From Citromicrobium bathyomarinum (lineage in GTDB: Bacteria > Pseudomonadota > Alphaproteobacteria > Sphingomonadales > Sphingomonadaceae), in the NCBI GenBank assembly GCA_001306305.2, contig CP155577.1:1533501-1597500 (forward strand): DNA of 64,000 bases, read 5' to 3'. Positions 16,969-26,017 of the stretch are shown here, piece after piece; positions within the stretch are counted from its first letter, which is position 1; every line of letters starts with the position of its first letter. The notes beneath the pieces are model-generated. The model had not been told where the DNA came from, searched no databases, and worked only from the letters and a program-made list of their open reading frames with translations. The translations under genes were made by a program, and so were the position numbers.

Positions 16969-18363
16969 CTAGGCCCCGAAGCGCTCGCGCAGCATGTGCC
17001 AGCTGGCGCGCAGTCCGTAGGCCTCACCGCCCTTGGGCCGCCCCGGTCTGGCGGTCGGCCGCCACGCGTAGGTGTCGAAATGCGCCCAGTCGATGTCTTC
17101 GCCTACGAACTGGTCGAGGAACAGGCCCGCGACGCTTGCGCCTGCAAAGCCGTTGGTGGGCGCGTTGATGCAGTCGGCGAGCGGGGAATCGAGCCATTCG
17201 CGGTAGAGAGCGGGCAGCGGCAGACGCCACGGCTCGTCATCATGGGCCTTGCCCGCAGAAATCAGCGCCGCGGCGGTTTCGTCGCGCCGAGTCATCAGCG
17301 CGGGATAGTCCGGCCCCAGCGCGACCCGCGCCGCGCCGGTCAGCGTGGCGAAGTCGATCAGCAGCTCGGGATTTTCCTCGCTCGCCCGGTCGAGCGCGTC
17401 GGCCAGAATCAGCCGGCCTTCTGCATCGGTGTTGGTGATCTCGACCGTCAGCCCCTTGCGGCTCTTGACGATATCGCCCGGGCGCAGCGCGTTGCCCGAG
17501 ATCGCATTTTCCACCGCGGGCACCAGCAGGTGCAGGCGCACCGGCAGGTTGTGCTGCATCACCAGCTTCGCGAGCGCGATCGCGTGCGCCGCGCCGCCCA
17601 TATCCTTCTTCATCAGCGCCATGCCGGTGGAAGACTTGATGTCGAGCCCGCCCGAATCAAAGGTGACGCCCTTGCCGACGATCGCCATGACGGGCGCGTC
17701 CTTCTTGCCCCAGGTCAGATGCATGATCCGCGGGGCATGGTGGCGCGCAGCCGCGCGGCCGACCGCGTGGACCAGCGGATAGTTCTGCTCGAGCTGATCG
17801 CCCCGGGTCACCTCGAGCCTGGCGTCGTGATCCTTCACCAGCGCTTCGAACTCGGCCTCGATCCCTGCCGGGCCCATCACCTCGGGCGGGGTGTCGACCA
17901 GCCGCCGCACCAGATTGACCGCTTGCGCCTCCGCAATCGCGGGTTCGATCGCCTTGGCGTTCTGGGTCAGCAGCACGCGTGCGCCCGGAGCTTCGGCATC
18001 GCTGCGGAACGCGAGGTTCTTGTACTGGGCCGTCTGCCAGCCGTGCAGGGCGGGGCCGGGCTCGCGCCCCTTGAGGCGATAGGTTCCGGCAGGCAGCACC
18101 TCGGCCAGCCGTGCGAGGCACCAGCTGGACAGCGAATCCGGATCGGCCACGCCGCCGACCGCGAACCACGCATTGCCTTCACCCGGCGTCGCGGGGACGA
18201 TCGCGGTTTCGTAGCCCTTGCCGGTGAAGTTCTGCGCCTCCAGCATGGCGCGCTGGCCGTCGTTCAGGCCCTTCGCCCAATCGGCGAAGCCTGCATCGTT
18301 GACGAGGTGGAGGTCGGTTGCGTTCTGGCCCTTGTCGGGCTGTATCAAAGCCGTATCATTCAT
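16969..18363 (-). CDS. M17 family leucyl aminopeptidase
   Basis: About 464 residues from ATG 18363; an in-frame ATG at 18375 is an alternative. A zinc/manganese exopeptidase that removes N-terminal residues from peptides in the cytosol. The M17 signature NTDAEGRLILADAL is intact, as are GKGVTFDSGGLDIKSS and MKKDMGGAAHA, which hold the metal and catalytic lysine residues. The N-terminal domain is divergent from PepA, as in the shorter alphaproteobacterial enzymes, so I give no gene symbol. It faces away from the lipoprotein gene at 18429 with a 65-base gap. Confidence 0.9.
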   Translation of the reverse strand: MNDTALIQPDKGQNATDLHLVNDAGFADWAKGLNDGQRAMLEAQNFTGKGYETAIVPATPGEGNAWFAVGGVADPDSLSSWCLARLAEVLPAGTYRLKGREPGPALHGWQTAQYKNLAFRSDAEAPGARVLLTQNAKAIEPAIAEAQAVNLVRRLVDTPPEVMGPAGIEAEFEALVKDHDARLEVTRGDQLEQNYPLVHAVGRAAARHHAPRIMHLTWGKKDAPVMAIVGKGVTFDSGGLDIKSSTGMALMKKDMGGAAHAIALAKLVMQHNLPVRLHLLVPAVENAISGNALRPGDIVKSRKGLTVEITNTDAEGRLILADALDRASEENPELLIDFATLTGAARVALGPDYPALMTRRDETAAALISAGKAHDDEPWRLPLPALYREWLDSPLADCINAPTNGFAGASVAGLFLDQFVGEDIDWAHFDTYAWRPTARPGRPKGGEAYGLRASWHMLRERFGA

Positions 18364-18428
18364 CCTATTATGCATGGCGACGAAGGCGCGCCGTGCCAAC
18401 CGGATTCGCGCCGCGACAAGGGATTGAG

Positions 18429-19253
18429 ATGATAATGGCCGCAGGTTTTGCGAAGCTTGTGCTGGTGATGGGCCTTGGTGTGGCGGGCTGTTCCTCGCCC
18501 GAAGACATGCAGCGCGATGTCGGGGTGGACCAGGACAAGGCCGCCGCCACCGCTTCGGCAGATGACGCGAAGGATGGCGAGAAGCCTGCCGGGCAGGGAC
18601 GCGAGATTTCCGAAGAAAACGATCTCTACGCCTTTTCCTTCACCTATCCCGAAACGCTCGGCGCGGTGCCGGCGCTGAAGGACCGGCTCGACCAGCAAGC
18701 CAAGCGCGAGGAGGCCGACCTGCAACGCGCCGCCCGCGAGGCGAGCGAGGAGGCACGCGAGAACGGCTTTCCCTACAACCGCTACATGGTCACGATCGAG
18801 TGGAAGCCGGCCGGGCAAACCGACGAATGGCTCAGCCTGATCGAGAATGGGGCGACCTATTTCGGCGGTGCGCACGGCAATTACGGTCTCAGCTCCGTGC
18901 TTTGGAACAAGGGGGCGCAGCGCCTGCTCGAACCGATCATGCTGTTCGAATCGCAGGCCGCGCTGTCCGAAGCTCTGGGCGAGAGGTTCTGCAACGCGCT
19001 CGATACGCAGCGCATGGCCCGGCGTGGCGGCGAGCTGGACGAGGGCGACGATACCTTCAACCGCTGCCCCGACCTTGAGGAGCTGGAGCTTGTGCTGCTG
19101 TCCAATGGGCACAAGTTCGACCGGATCATGCTCTACGCGGCACCTTACGTGGCCGGGCCTTATGTCGAGGGCGATTATGAAGTCGAACTGAGCGTAGACG
19201 ATGCGATCCGCGCGGCGGTGAAAGAGCGCTATCGCGACGATTTCGTCGGCTGA
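18429..19253 (+). CDS. Lipoprotein with DUF4163/DUF3298 (RsiV/PdaC-like) domain
   Basis: About 274 residues from ATG 18429. A signal peptide with a perfect lipobox (VAGC) gives a lipid-modified Cys near residue 21. A low-complexity Ala/Asp/Lys linker (about 25-55) leads to a DUF4163-like part (YAFSFTYPE) and a DUF3298-like part (GGAHGNYGLSSVLWN). This domain pair occurs in PdaC and in the RsiV lysozyme sensor, so cell-wall or glycan binding is possible. Only the domain resemblance is seen, and no enzymatic role is claimed. It is separated from map by 38 bases. Confidence 0.75.
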   Translation: MIMAAGFAKLVLVMGLGVAGCSSPEDMQRDVGVDQDKAAATASADDAKDGEKPAGQGREISEENDLYAFSFTYPETLGAVPALKDRLDQQAKREEADLQRAAREASEEARENGFPYNRYMVTIEWKPAGQTDEWLSLIENGATYFGGAHGNYGLSSVLWNKGAQRLLEPIMLFESQAALSEALGERFCNALDTQRMARRGGELDEGDDTFNRCPDLEELELVLLSNGHKFDRIMLYAAPYVAGPYVEGDYEVELSVDDAIRAAVKERYRDDFVG

Positions 19254-19291
19254 CCTCGCTTTTTCGCGCGGTCGTGCGTATCTAGTGCGCC

Positions 19292-20119
19292 ATGACCGAA
19301 TACCAGACCATCGAAGCCGATTCCGACGTCTACCGCGACGGCACAATCAAGCTCCACGGCCCCGAAGGGTTCGAGGGGATGCGCAAGGCCGGGCGACTGG
19401 CCGCCGAAATCCTCGACCAGATGCCCGAGCTGGTGAAGCCCGGCGTAACCACCGCGAGCATCGACGATGCGATCCGCGGGATGATGCTGGATGCAGGCGC
19501 GGTGCCCGCGACGCTCGGCTATCGCGGCTACACGCACAGCAGCTGCATCTCGGTCAACCACGTGATCTGCCACGGCATCCCGGGCGAGAAGACGCTGAAA
19601 GATGGCGACATCCTCAATATCGACGTGACCCCGCTGCTCGACGGCTGGCACGGCGATACCAGCCGCATGTTCTTCGCCGGCGATCCGCCGCTCAAGGCGA
19701 AGAAGCTGGTCGAGGCGACGCACGAGGCGCTGATGATCGGGATCGACGCGGCGAGCAAACCCGGCGCGCGGCTGGGCGATATCGGCGCCGCGATCGAGGC
19801 GCATGCCAAGCAGCACCGCTATGGCGTGGTCCGCGAATTCTGCGGGCACGGGGTGGGGCGGCTGTTCCACGACGCGCCCGAAGTGGTCCATGTCGGCGTG
19901 GCGGGCAGCGGGCCGGAACTCAAGCCCGGCATGTTCTTCACCATCGAGCCGATGCTCAACGCGGGCAAGCCATGGGCCAAGGTGCTTGGCGACGGCTGGA
20001 CCGCCGTGAGCCGCGACAAGTCGCTCTCCGCACAGTTCGAACACTCGCTCGCGATTACCGAGGATGGGGTGGAGATCTTCACGCTCAGCCCCACGGGCCG
20101 CGACAAGCCGCCCTACTGA
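19292..20119 (+). CDS. map: Methionine aminopeptidase type I
   Basis: 275 residues, the usual size. It removes the initiator methionine from new proteins. The five metal ligands can be placed: two Asp in NIDVTPLLDGWHGDTSR, His in CGHGVGR, and Glu in FTIEPML and FEHSLAI. The S1' region SCISVNHVICHGIP is typical of MAP type I. No N-terminal zinc-finger extension is present, as expected for bacteria. Confidence 0.96.
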   Translation: MTEYQTIEADSDVYRDGTIKLHGPEGFEGMRKAGRLAAEILDQMPELVKPGVTTASIDDAIRGMMLDAGAVPATLGYRGYTHSSCISVNHVICHGIPGEKTLKDGDILNIDVTPLLDGWHGDTSRMFFAGDPPLKAKKLVEATHEALMIGIDAASKPGARLGDIGAAIEAHAKQHRYGVVREFCGHGVGRLFHDAPEVVHVGVAGSGPELKPGMFFTIEPMLNAGKPWAKVLGDGWTAVSRDKSLSAQFEHSLAITEDGVEIFTLSPTGRDKPPY

Positions 20120-20139
20120 GCTTCGCCAGGCATTGGTGC

Positions 20140-20796
20140 CTAATCCCGCGCCGCCCGAATAGCCGCAGCGGCGGCGAAGGGCGCGATTGCGCATAGGACC
20201 AGGCTGAAGGCACCGGCGAACAGCGCGCCGCTCATGTCCACGCGGGCGAGATGGCCCGCGCCGAAAATGACCAGCGGCACGGCCAGCGGCGCGAGCATCA
20301 GCCCGGCGAGCGCGGTGCCTCCCCTAAGCGACGCCAGCAGCGCGGCGGTCATCAGGCCGATCGCGGCGAGGCCCGGCGTGCCTGCCAGCAGGCTCGCGAG
20401 CAGTCGCCAGAAGGTCGGTCCGCTCAGCGATAGCAGTGCCGAGGCGGGCAGGGTGGCGATAAGGATCAGCGGACCGAAACTGAGCCAGTGCGCGATCAGC
20501 CGCGCGGTCATTGCCACTTCTTCGCTGATCCCGCGCAGCCGCAGTTGGTCGAAAACGCCTGCGTCGCGGTCTGCCGCAACCAGCCGGTCGAGTGGCAGGA
20601 TGCTCGCAAGCAGCGCGGCGACCCACAGGACTCCGCCACCCGTGCGCGCGAGCAGGCTCGGCTCAGGCCCGACGGCGAAGGGGAACAGCACCGCGACCAG
20701 CAGGAAGAAGATCAGCGGCAGAAAGGCGGAGCCGCGCGCACCGCCGGGCAGCAGGATCGCGAGGTCGCGGCGCAGCAGGATCGCGAAGGCGCTCAT
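20140..20796 (-). CDS. ccmB: Heme exporter membrane subunit CcmB
   Basis: 218 residues from the ATG at 20796, overlapping the ccmA stop by four bases. Integral membrane subunit of the CcmABCD complex that works on heme for cytochrome c maturation. The N-terminal LLRRDLAILLPGGARG and the loop LDRLVAADRDAGVFDQLRL match CcmB, and about six hydrophobic segments follow. The other ccm genes are not in the window, so this is a detached ccmAB pair. It converges on map with a gap of about 20 bases. Confidence 0.92.
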   Translation of the reverse strand: MSAFAILLRRDLAILLPGGARGSAFLPLIFFLLVAVLFPFAVGPEPSLLARTGGGVLWVAALLASILPLDRLVAADRDAGVFDQLRLRGISEEVAMTARLIAHWLSFGPLILIATLPASALLSLSGPTFWRLLASLLAGTPGLAAIGLMTAALLASLRGGTALAGLMLAPLAVPLVIFGAGHLARVDMSGALFAGAFSLVLCAIAPFAAAAAIRAARD

Positions 20797-21371
20797 GCTG
20801 CATACTCCGCCAGATCGAGCACCCGTGCGGGCAGATCGACCGGCTGGTGCGAAACGTACAGGCACAGCCCGCCATCGCCGCAATGCTCCGCGATCAGATC
20901 GGCGAGCAGCGCCTGCGATGCGGTGTCGAGCCCGGCGAAGGGCTCGTCGAGGAGCCAGATCGCGCGGGCCCGCAGCAGCAGGCGGGCGATCACCGCGCGC
21001 TGTTTCTGGCCGGTAGACAGGTAGCCGGTCGGGATATCCGCCAGCGCATCGACACCCAGCCGCTCCATCGCACCGGTCGGATCGCCCGCGCCATCCAGTC
21101 GCGCCCAGAACCGCATCGCGTCACCCAGTTCGCGGTCGAGATCGAGCGCATGGCGGCCGTCTACCAGGCCAACCTCGCCGGTGCGCTCCACTTCGCCCGC
21201 AAAGGGCCGCGCGAGCCCGGCGAGGATCCGCATCAGGCTGGTCTTGCCCACGCCATTGGGCCCGCGCACATGCAGCATGTCGCCGGGGCCGAGATCGAGC
21301 GTCAGCTTGCGGAAAAGCAGGCGCTCGCCGCGACGGCAGGCGAGATCGCGAGCGGAGAGGCGGGCTTGCAT
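20793..21371 (-). CDS. ccmA: Heme exporter ATP-binding subunit CcmA
   Basis: 192-residue ABC ATPase, the short length typical of CcmA. Walker A is GPNGVGKTS, the signature is LSTGQKQR (a Thr version of LSGGQ), Walker B is IWLLDEPFAGLD, and the switch His lies in YVSHQ. It powers the CcmABCD step that releases holo-CcmE during cytochrome c assembly. It is coupled to ccmB by an ATGA overlap. Confidence 0.94.
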   Translation of the reverse strand: MQARLSARDLACRRGERLLFRKLTLDLGPGDMLHVRGPNGVGKTSLMRILAGLARPFAGEVERTGEVGLVDGRHALDLDRELGDAMRFWARLDGAGDPTGAMERLGVDALADIPTGYLSTGQKQRAVIARLLLRARAIWLLDEPFAGLDTASQALLADLIAEHCGDGGLCLYVSHQPVDLPARVLDLAEYAA

Positions 21372-21436
21372 GGCTGCGCGGGTTAGGCGAGGGGGCGCGT
21401 GACGGCAATATCATCCGGTAGCGAAAGGACATTCCC

Positions 21437-21724
21437 ATGGCGGTCGAGAAACTGAGCGAAGAGGAACGTGGAAGCTGGCTGGAAGCGCTCGACGGGTGGG
21501 AAATGGCGAGCGACCGCGACGCGATCGTGCGCACCTTCAAGTTCGAGGATTTCAGCGAGGCATGGGGATTCATGAACCGGGTCGCGCTGATCGCCGAGAA
21601 GAACGACCATCATCCCGAATGGTCCAATGTATACAACACGGTCGAGATCACGCTGACCACGCATGATGCGGACGGTCTGTCGCATCGCGACGTGCACATG
21701 GCACAGGCGATCAACGGGCTCTAG
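21437..21724 (+). CDS. phhB: 4a-hydroxytetrahydrobiopterin dehydratase
   Basis: 95 residues, the family length. It dehydrates pterin-4a-carbinolamine to recycle tetrahydrobiopterin-type cofactors, usually for phenylalanine hydroxylase. The active-site motif [14 protein letters not shown] and the following [16 protein letters not shown] are near perfect for the PCD/DCoH family. No hydroxylase gene is adjacent. It lies alone between the ccmAB pair and an SDR gene. Confidence 0.95.
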   Translation: MAVEKLSEEERGSWLEALDGWEMASDRDAIVRTFKFEDFSEAWGFMNRVALIAEKNDHHPEWSNVYNTVEITLTTHDADGLSHRDVHMAQAINGL

Positions 21725-21769
21725 ATTTACAGCGTTCAGGCGACCGGTTCACGGAAGCGAAGTTACAGG

Positions 21770-22576
21770 TCAGGGTCCGCCCATCGCGCCTGCGTTGCGG
21801 CGGACCTGTTTGCGCATCTGCCCCCGCAGAAAGCGCGAGGCGAAGCCGACTCGTTTGGCGGTCTTGCCGACCAGCGTGTGCAGCTTGTCGCCATTGACCG
21901 CAGCCCACGCGGCCTCTCCGACATCGGCGACCGGAGTGATCTCTAGCCCGGCGGCCTTCACCCGGTCGCGGATCGCTTCGTTGGTCTGCCCATTGGGGAG
22001 CTGGTCGATCAGCGGGGTTTCGATGAAGCTGGGCATGATCGACCGCACGTTGATGCCGTATTCGGCCCATTCGCCATCGAGGCTTTCGGTGATCGCGCGC
22101 ACGCCGAACTTGGTCGCGGAATAGACGCTGGCGCCCGCGGTGCCATAAAGGCCCGCCGCGCTCGCGGTGTTGAGCAGGCACGATCCGGGTGCGGTCTTCT
22201 TGAGGTGCGGCAGCGCGGCCTGCGCGCCGAACAAGACGCCCTTCAGATTGATGTCGAGGCAGCGTTCGATCTCCTCGACGCTGTTCTGGTCGAGCGAGCC
22301 GCCCAGCGGGATGCCCGCATTATTGGCGACCACGTCGATCCGGCCGCCTGAGGCCATGGAGAACGCATTGAGCGCTTCGTCCCACGCATCCCGGTCGCGC
22401 ACATCGAAGGTGTGGCCGAAGCTGAAGCCGAGCCCGATCAGGTGCTGGGTTTCGACCATCCCCTTTTCGTTCACATCGCCGAGGCCGACGAACCAGCCTT
22501 CCTTGGCGAAACGCTGCGCGATGGCGCGCCCGATGCCGGACGCGCCGCCGGTGATGAAGATCGCTTTCCTGTCCAT
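21770..22576 (-). CDS. SDR family oxidoreductase
   Basis: 268 residues from ATG 22576, which has GGGAAG about seven bases upstream. A classical short-chain dehydrogenase with a Rossmann fold. Cofactor motif TGGASGIG near the N-terminus, structural NNAG, catalytic Ser in NTASAAG and the YSATK Tyr-Lys pair are present. An Asp after the second strand (GLGDVNEKG) leans to NAD(H) over NADP(H). The substrate cannot be read. A basic C-terminal tail (RFLRGQMRKQVRR) is unusual and could be a membrane-associating patch. Confidence 0.9.
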   Translation of the reverse strand: MDRKAIFITGGASGIGRAIAQRFAKEGWFVGLGDVNEKGMVETQHLIGLGFSFGHTFDVRDRDAWDEALNAFSMASGGRIDVVANNAGIPLGGSLDQNSVEEIERCLDINLKGVLFGAQAALPHLKKTAPGSCLLNTASAAGLYGTAGASVYSATKFGVRAITESLDGEWAEYGINVRSIMPSFIETPLIDQLPNGQTNEAIRDRVKAAGLEITPVADVGEAAWAAVNGDKLHTLVGKTAKRVGFASRFLRGQMRKQVRRNAGAMGGP

Positions 22577-22661
22577 GAGGCTTCCCGTCTGCTTCCGTTG
22601 CATCTGACCTCATGCCCACCCGTGGCCCCTCCCGCAAGCGGCGGGAGGGGAGGGTGTCGGC

Positions 22662-24743
22662 TCAGTCCCCGTCGATCGCGGCCTTGAGGCCCTGAACGAA
22701 GTCAGCGCCTTCCTCGATCTGGGCGGTCGATTCCTCGATTGTCTCGCCGATCGGCTCGGCGCGCCCGCCAAGGCAGGTGGCGAGGAAGTTCTCGGTCACC
22801 GCGTTGAACGCGATGTTGTTGGACGGCTTCGCGAAACCGTGCCCTTCGTCGGGGAACAGCACGTAGGTGACGGGGATGTTCTTCGCCTTCATCGCCTCGA
22901 CGATCTGGTCGCTTTCCGCCTGGTTGACGCGCGGGTCGTTCGCCCCCTGGCCGATCAGTAGCGGCTTCACGATCTGGTCCGCCTTGTACAGCGGCGAGGC
23001 GTCGATCAGCAGCTGCTTGCCCTCGGGCGTGTTGGGGTTGCCCATCCGCTCGTGGAACTGTGCGACCACCGGGGCCCAGTAGGGCGGAATGGTGGAGAGC
23101 AGCGTTTCGAGGTTGGACGGGCCGACGATGTCGACCCCGCAGGCGAAGGTTTCGGGCGTGTAGGTCAGGCCCACCAGCGTGGCATAGCCGCCGTAGGAGC
23201 CGCCCATGATCGCGACCTTGTCCGGAATCGCGACGCCTTCGTCGATCGCCCACTTCGTGGCGTCGATCAGGTCGTCGTGCATGGTCTTGGACCATTGCAG
23301 GTTGGAGGCGTTGATGAAGTCCTTCCCGAACCCGGTCGAGCCGCGATAATTGACGCTCATCACCGCATAGCCGCGATTGGCGAGCCACTGGTGGTAACCG
23401 TTGAAGCCATAGGCGTCGCGCGCCCACGGTCCGCCGTGGACCAGCAGCACCATCGGCACCGGCTTGTCCGGCACGCCGTCGCCATCGCTGTCGCTGCCCG
23501 GCGGCAGGGTGAGGTAGGAGGGGAGGGTGAGCCCGTCGCGGCTCTTCAGCTCGAGCGTATGCATCGGCTGCAGCGGCGCGCCTTCCAGCTCAGGCCGGGT
23601 GACGTAGAGTTCGGTCAGCGTGTTGGCGGTGCGATCGTAGAGGAAGCTCTTCGCCGGGCCGACCACCGGATCATTGCCGATGATCCACTTGGTATCGTCC
23701 TCGGTGCGCGAGGAAATGCCGAACTCGCCTGTCAGGTTGGCTTCGAGGAAATCGAGCGAGGCCTTGATTTCCGGATCGAGCGCGACCCATTCGTTCTTGA
23801 GGTAATAGACCGAATAGGCCTCCACCTCGCCGGTCTTCTGGTCGCGGATCGATCCGCCGATATCGGCCTTCTCGTCCTGCGCGATCACCCGCGTTTCGCC
23901 CGTCTCGACGTCCATCGCGGTCAGCGCGGCGGTGTTGCGACCGCGGCTATCGAGCCAGTAGAGCGTCTTGCCGTCGGTGGTGAAACCCGCCGGGCTGGTG
24001 GTCAGCGAATCTTCGAGGCCGGTGCTGCCGAAAGGCTCTTCCTCGACAGCGTTGTCGACCACCTTGAAGAAATCCATCCCGCCTTCGGCGTTGGGTTTCA
24101 GCGCCAGGCGCACGTCGAGATTGTCGTCCGCGACGAACCCGGCATAGCCGTTGTTCTCGATCAGCTCGGTCAGCTCGCCGGTGTTGAGGTCGAGCATGTA
24201 GACGTCGTGATATTGCGGATCGCGGTTGTTGAGGCCGATCAGGATCTTGTCCTTGATCCGGTCGGACCCGCCGACGACCATCACCCGCGTGTTCTCGAAA
24301 TCGGTCAGCGTGGTTTCCACGCCGGTTTCGACATTGACGCCGTAGAGCAGGAAATTCTCGTCCCCGCCCTTATCCTGAATATAGAGCAGGCTGGCGCTGT
24401 CCGGGGCCCAGAAATACTGGCGGATCGGGCGATCGGTCGCCTTGGTCATGACCTTCGCGTTGTCGAGATCGTCCGCCGGGGCCATCCACACGTTGAGCAC
24501 GCCGTTCGACGGGGCGAGCCAGCTGATCCACTTGCCATCGGGGCTGATCTGACCGCCTGCGCGGGTCGGATTGCCGAACAGGCTTTCGCGCGGGATCAGC
24601 GGGGCTTTGGCGGCGGGGGTGGCTGCGGTCATGCTATCGTCCGTATGAGCAATGGATGGTGCGGCGGCTAGCGTGAGCGCGGCTGCGGCGCAACCAATGG
24701 CCAGACTCGTGCTCAGGGCGATCTTGCGGGTACGAAACATCAA
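22662..24743 (-). CDS. Exported S9 family prolyl-oligopeptidase-like peptidase
   Basis: 693 residues with a signal peptide (ALSTSLAIGCAAAALTLAAAPSIA, cleavage near residue 32). An N-terminal beta-propeller-like domain (about 60-400) is followed by an alpha/beta-hydrolase domain. The nucleophile is the Ser in GGSYGGYA, the acid is the Asp in GANDPRVNQ, and the His is in DEGHGF. The architecture fits dipeptidyl-peptidase or acylaminoacyl-peptidase-like S9 enzymes active in the periplasm. The exact specificity is not visible. Confidence 0.92.
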   Translation of the reverse strand: MMFRTRKIALSTSLAIGCAAAALTLAAAPSIAHTDDSMTAATPAAKAPLIPRESLFGNPTRAGGQISPDGKWISWLAPSNGVLNVWMAPADDLDNAKVMTKATDRPIRQYFWAPDSASLLYIQDKGGDENFLLYGVNVETGVETTLTDFENTRVMVVGGSDRIKDKILIGLNNRDPQYHDVYMLDLNTGELTELIENNGYAGFVADDNLDVRLALKPNAEGGMDFFKVVDNAVEEEPFGSTGLEDSLTTSPAGFTTDGKTLYWLDSRGRNTAALTAMDVETGETRVIAQDEKADIGGSIRDQKTGEVEAYSVYYLKNEWVALDPEIKASLDFLEANLTGEFGISSRTEDDTKWIIGNDPVVGPAKSFLYDRTANTLTELYVTRPELEGAPLQPMHTLELKSRDGLTLPSYLTLPPGSDSDGDGVPDKPVPMVLLVHGGPWARDAYGFNGYHQWLANRGYAVMSVNYRGSTGFGKDFINASNLQWSKTMHDDLIDATKWAIDEGVAIPDKVAIMGGSYGGYATLVGLTYTPETFACGVDIVGPSNLETLLSTIPPYWAPVVAQFHERMGNPNTPEGKQLLIDASPLYKADQIVKPLLIGQGANDPRVNQAESDQIVEAMKAKNIPVTYVLFPDEGHGFAKPSNNIAFNAVTENFLATCLGGRAEPIGETIEESTAQIEEGADFVQGLKAAIDGD

Positions 24744-24835
24744 ACCTCTCCTCCTCAGGTCAATGATCGCAACCGTAAATGAGCCTTGTCACCATGTAAA
24801 GGGACATTGACGGGTCGCGTCGTCCCGCGCGGCAG

Positions 24836-25453
24836 TCAAAGTGCCGGATTGTCGTAGCAATGCCAGGTGAAGATCGCGACCGCGCCGCGGTGCGGGCGCC
24901 ACGGTTCGGCGAGGGCGCGAGTTGCCTTCTCGTCCGGGCGTTCTTCGTGGCCGAGGATCTTGCCGATCCCCGCCATCACCGCCAGATCGCCCGCAGGCCA
25001 GATGTCGGGGCGGCCTTCCGCGAACAGCAGGTAGATTTCGGCCGACCAGCGCCCGATCCCCTTGATCCGGGTGAGCTGGGCAATCGCCTCCTCATCGTCC
25101 TCCGGCAGGTTGTGAAGGTCCAGCTCGCCCGCGTGGACCAGTTCGCACAGGCTGCGCGCATAGCCCTGCTTCTGGCGCGACAGGCCGCACGCACGCAGCG
25201 TGTCGAAATCGCGTTCGAGCAGGCATGACGGGGTGAAATCCTCGCCCAGCTCGGCCTCCAGCTTGGTCCACACGCTCGCCGCGGAGGCGACGCTGACCTG
25301 CTGGCCGACGATGGTTCGCAGCAGCGTCTTGTACCCGGTCGGGCGGATGCGCGGTTCGGGATAGCCGGCGATCTCCAGCGCGCGCGCCATGTCGGGCTCG
25401 ATCGCAGCCACGCTGTCCAGCCCGCGGCGTATCTGTTGTGCGCTCAGGCCCAT
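24836..25453 (-). CDS. DNA-3-methyladenine glycosylase (AlkA-like, HhH-GPD)
   Basis: 205 residues. A base-excision repair glycosylase removing alkylated purines. The helix-hairpin-helix LTRIKGIGRWSAE and the catalytic Asp in WPAGDLAV are in the right order and spacing for the HhH-GPD superfamily. It lacks the N-terminal domain of E. coli AlkA and has no iron-sulfur cysteine cluster, so it is an AlkA-type rather than a MutY/Nth-type protein. It is divergent from the ferredoxin gene at 25625. Confidence 0.92.
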   Translation of the reverse strand: MGLSAQQIRRGLDSVAAIEPDMARALEIAGYPEPRIRPTGYKTLLRTIVGQQVSVASAASVWTKLEAELGEDFTPSCLLERDFDTLRACGLSRQKQGYARSLCELVHAGELDLHNLPEDDEEAIAQLTRIKGIGRWSAEIYLLFAEGRPDIWPAGDLAVMAGIGKILGHEERPDEKATRALAEPWRPHRGAVAIFTWHCYDNPAL

Positions 25454-25624
25454 GGCCGATCCTCCGATTGTGTGGGCCGACCGCCCCTACGCTTGGCCAG
25501 TTGCCCGTCGCTTTGCTTGCGCATTTGCGTACCCATCTGCTTGCATTGCCGAAACGCAGCTTTTAGCAGCCGCGTCAACGGCGCGCGCGAGAGCGCCGCC
25601 CGGGGATGAGATAAAGGACAGCCA

Positions 25625-25942
25625 ATGCCCAAGCTTACCGTGGTCGACCGCAGTGGAACCGAGCGCACGATCGAGGTCGGCGACGGCCTGACCGTGATGG
25701 AGGCGATCCGCGACAACGGCTTCGACGAGTTGCTAGCGCTGTGCGGCGGGTGCTGCTCGTGCGCGACCTGCCACGTCCATGTCGACCCGGCGTTCGGCGA
25801 CAAGCTGCCCGCGATGAGCGAGGACGAGGACGATCTGCTGGAAAGCAGCGACCACCGCAACGAAACCTCGCGCCTGTCGTGCCAGATCGAGTTCACCTCC
25901 GATCTCGACGGGCTGAAGGTCCAGATCGCTCCCGAGGATTGA
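25625..25942 (+). CDS. Adrenodoxin-type 2Fe-2S ferredoxin
   Basis: 105 residues, the family length. It carries electrons to partners such as P450s, Rieske oxygenases or biogenesis enzymes. Cluster cysteines can be placed at C40, C46 and C49 (C-x5-C-x2-C) with the fourth in LSCQIEF near residue 86. Two extra cysteines, C43 and C44, lie inside the cluster loop ([13 protein letters not shown]), which is unusual. It is the first gene of a co-directional run before the cysteine-synthase gene, but with a 75-base gap. Confidence 0.93.
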   Translation: MPKLTVVDRSGTERTIEVGDGLTVMEAIRDNGFDELLALCGGCCSCATCHVHVDPAFGDKLPAMSEDEDDLLESSDHRNETSRLSCQIEFTSDLDGLKVQIAPED

Positions 25943-26017
25943 GCGGCAAGACTGACTTGCAGGCCCGATAGCGGATCGCGGTTGCTGCGCGGGCCGCTCA
26001 GGCGCTAAGCGGTTGCC

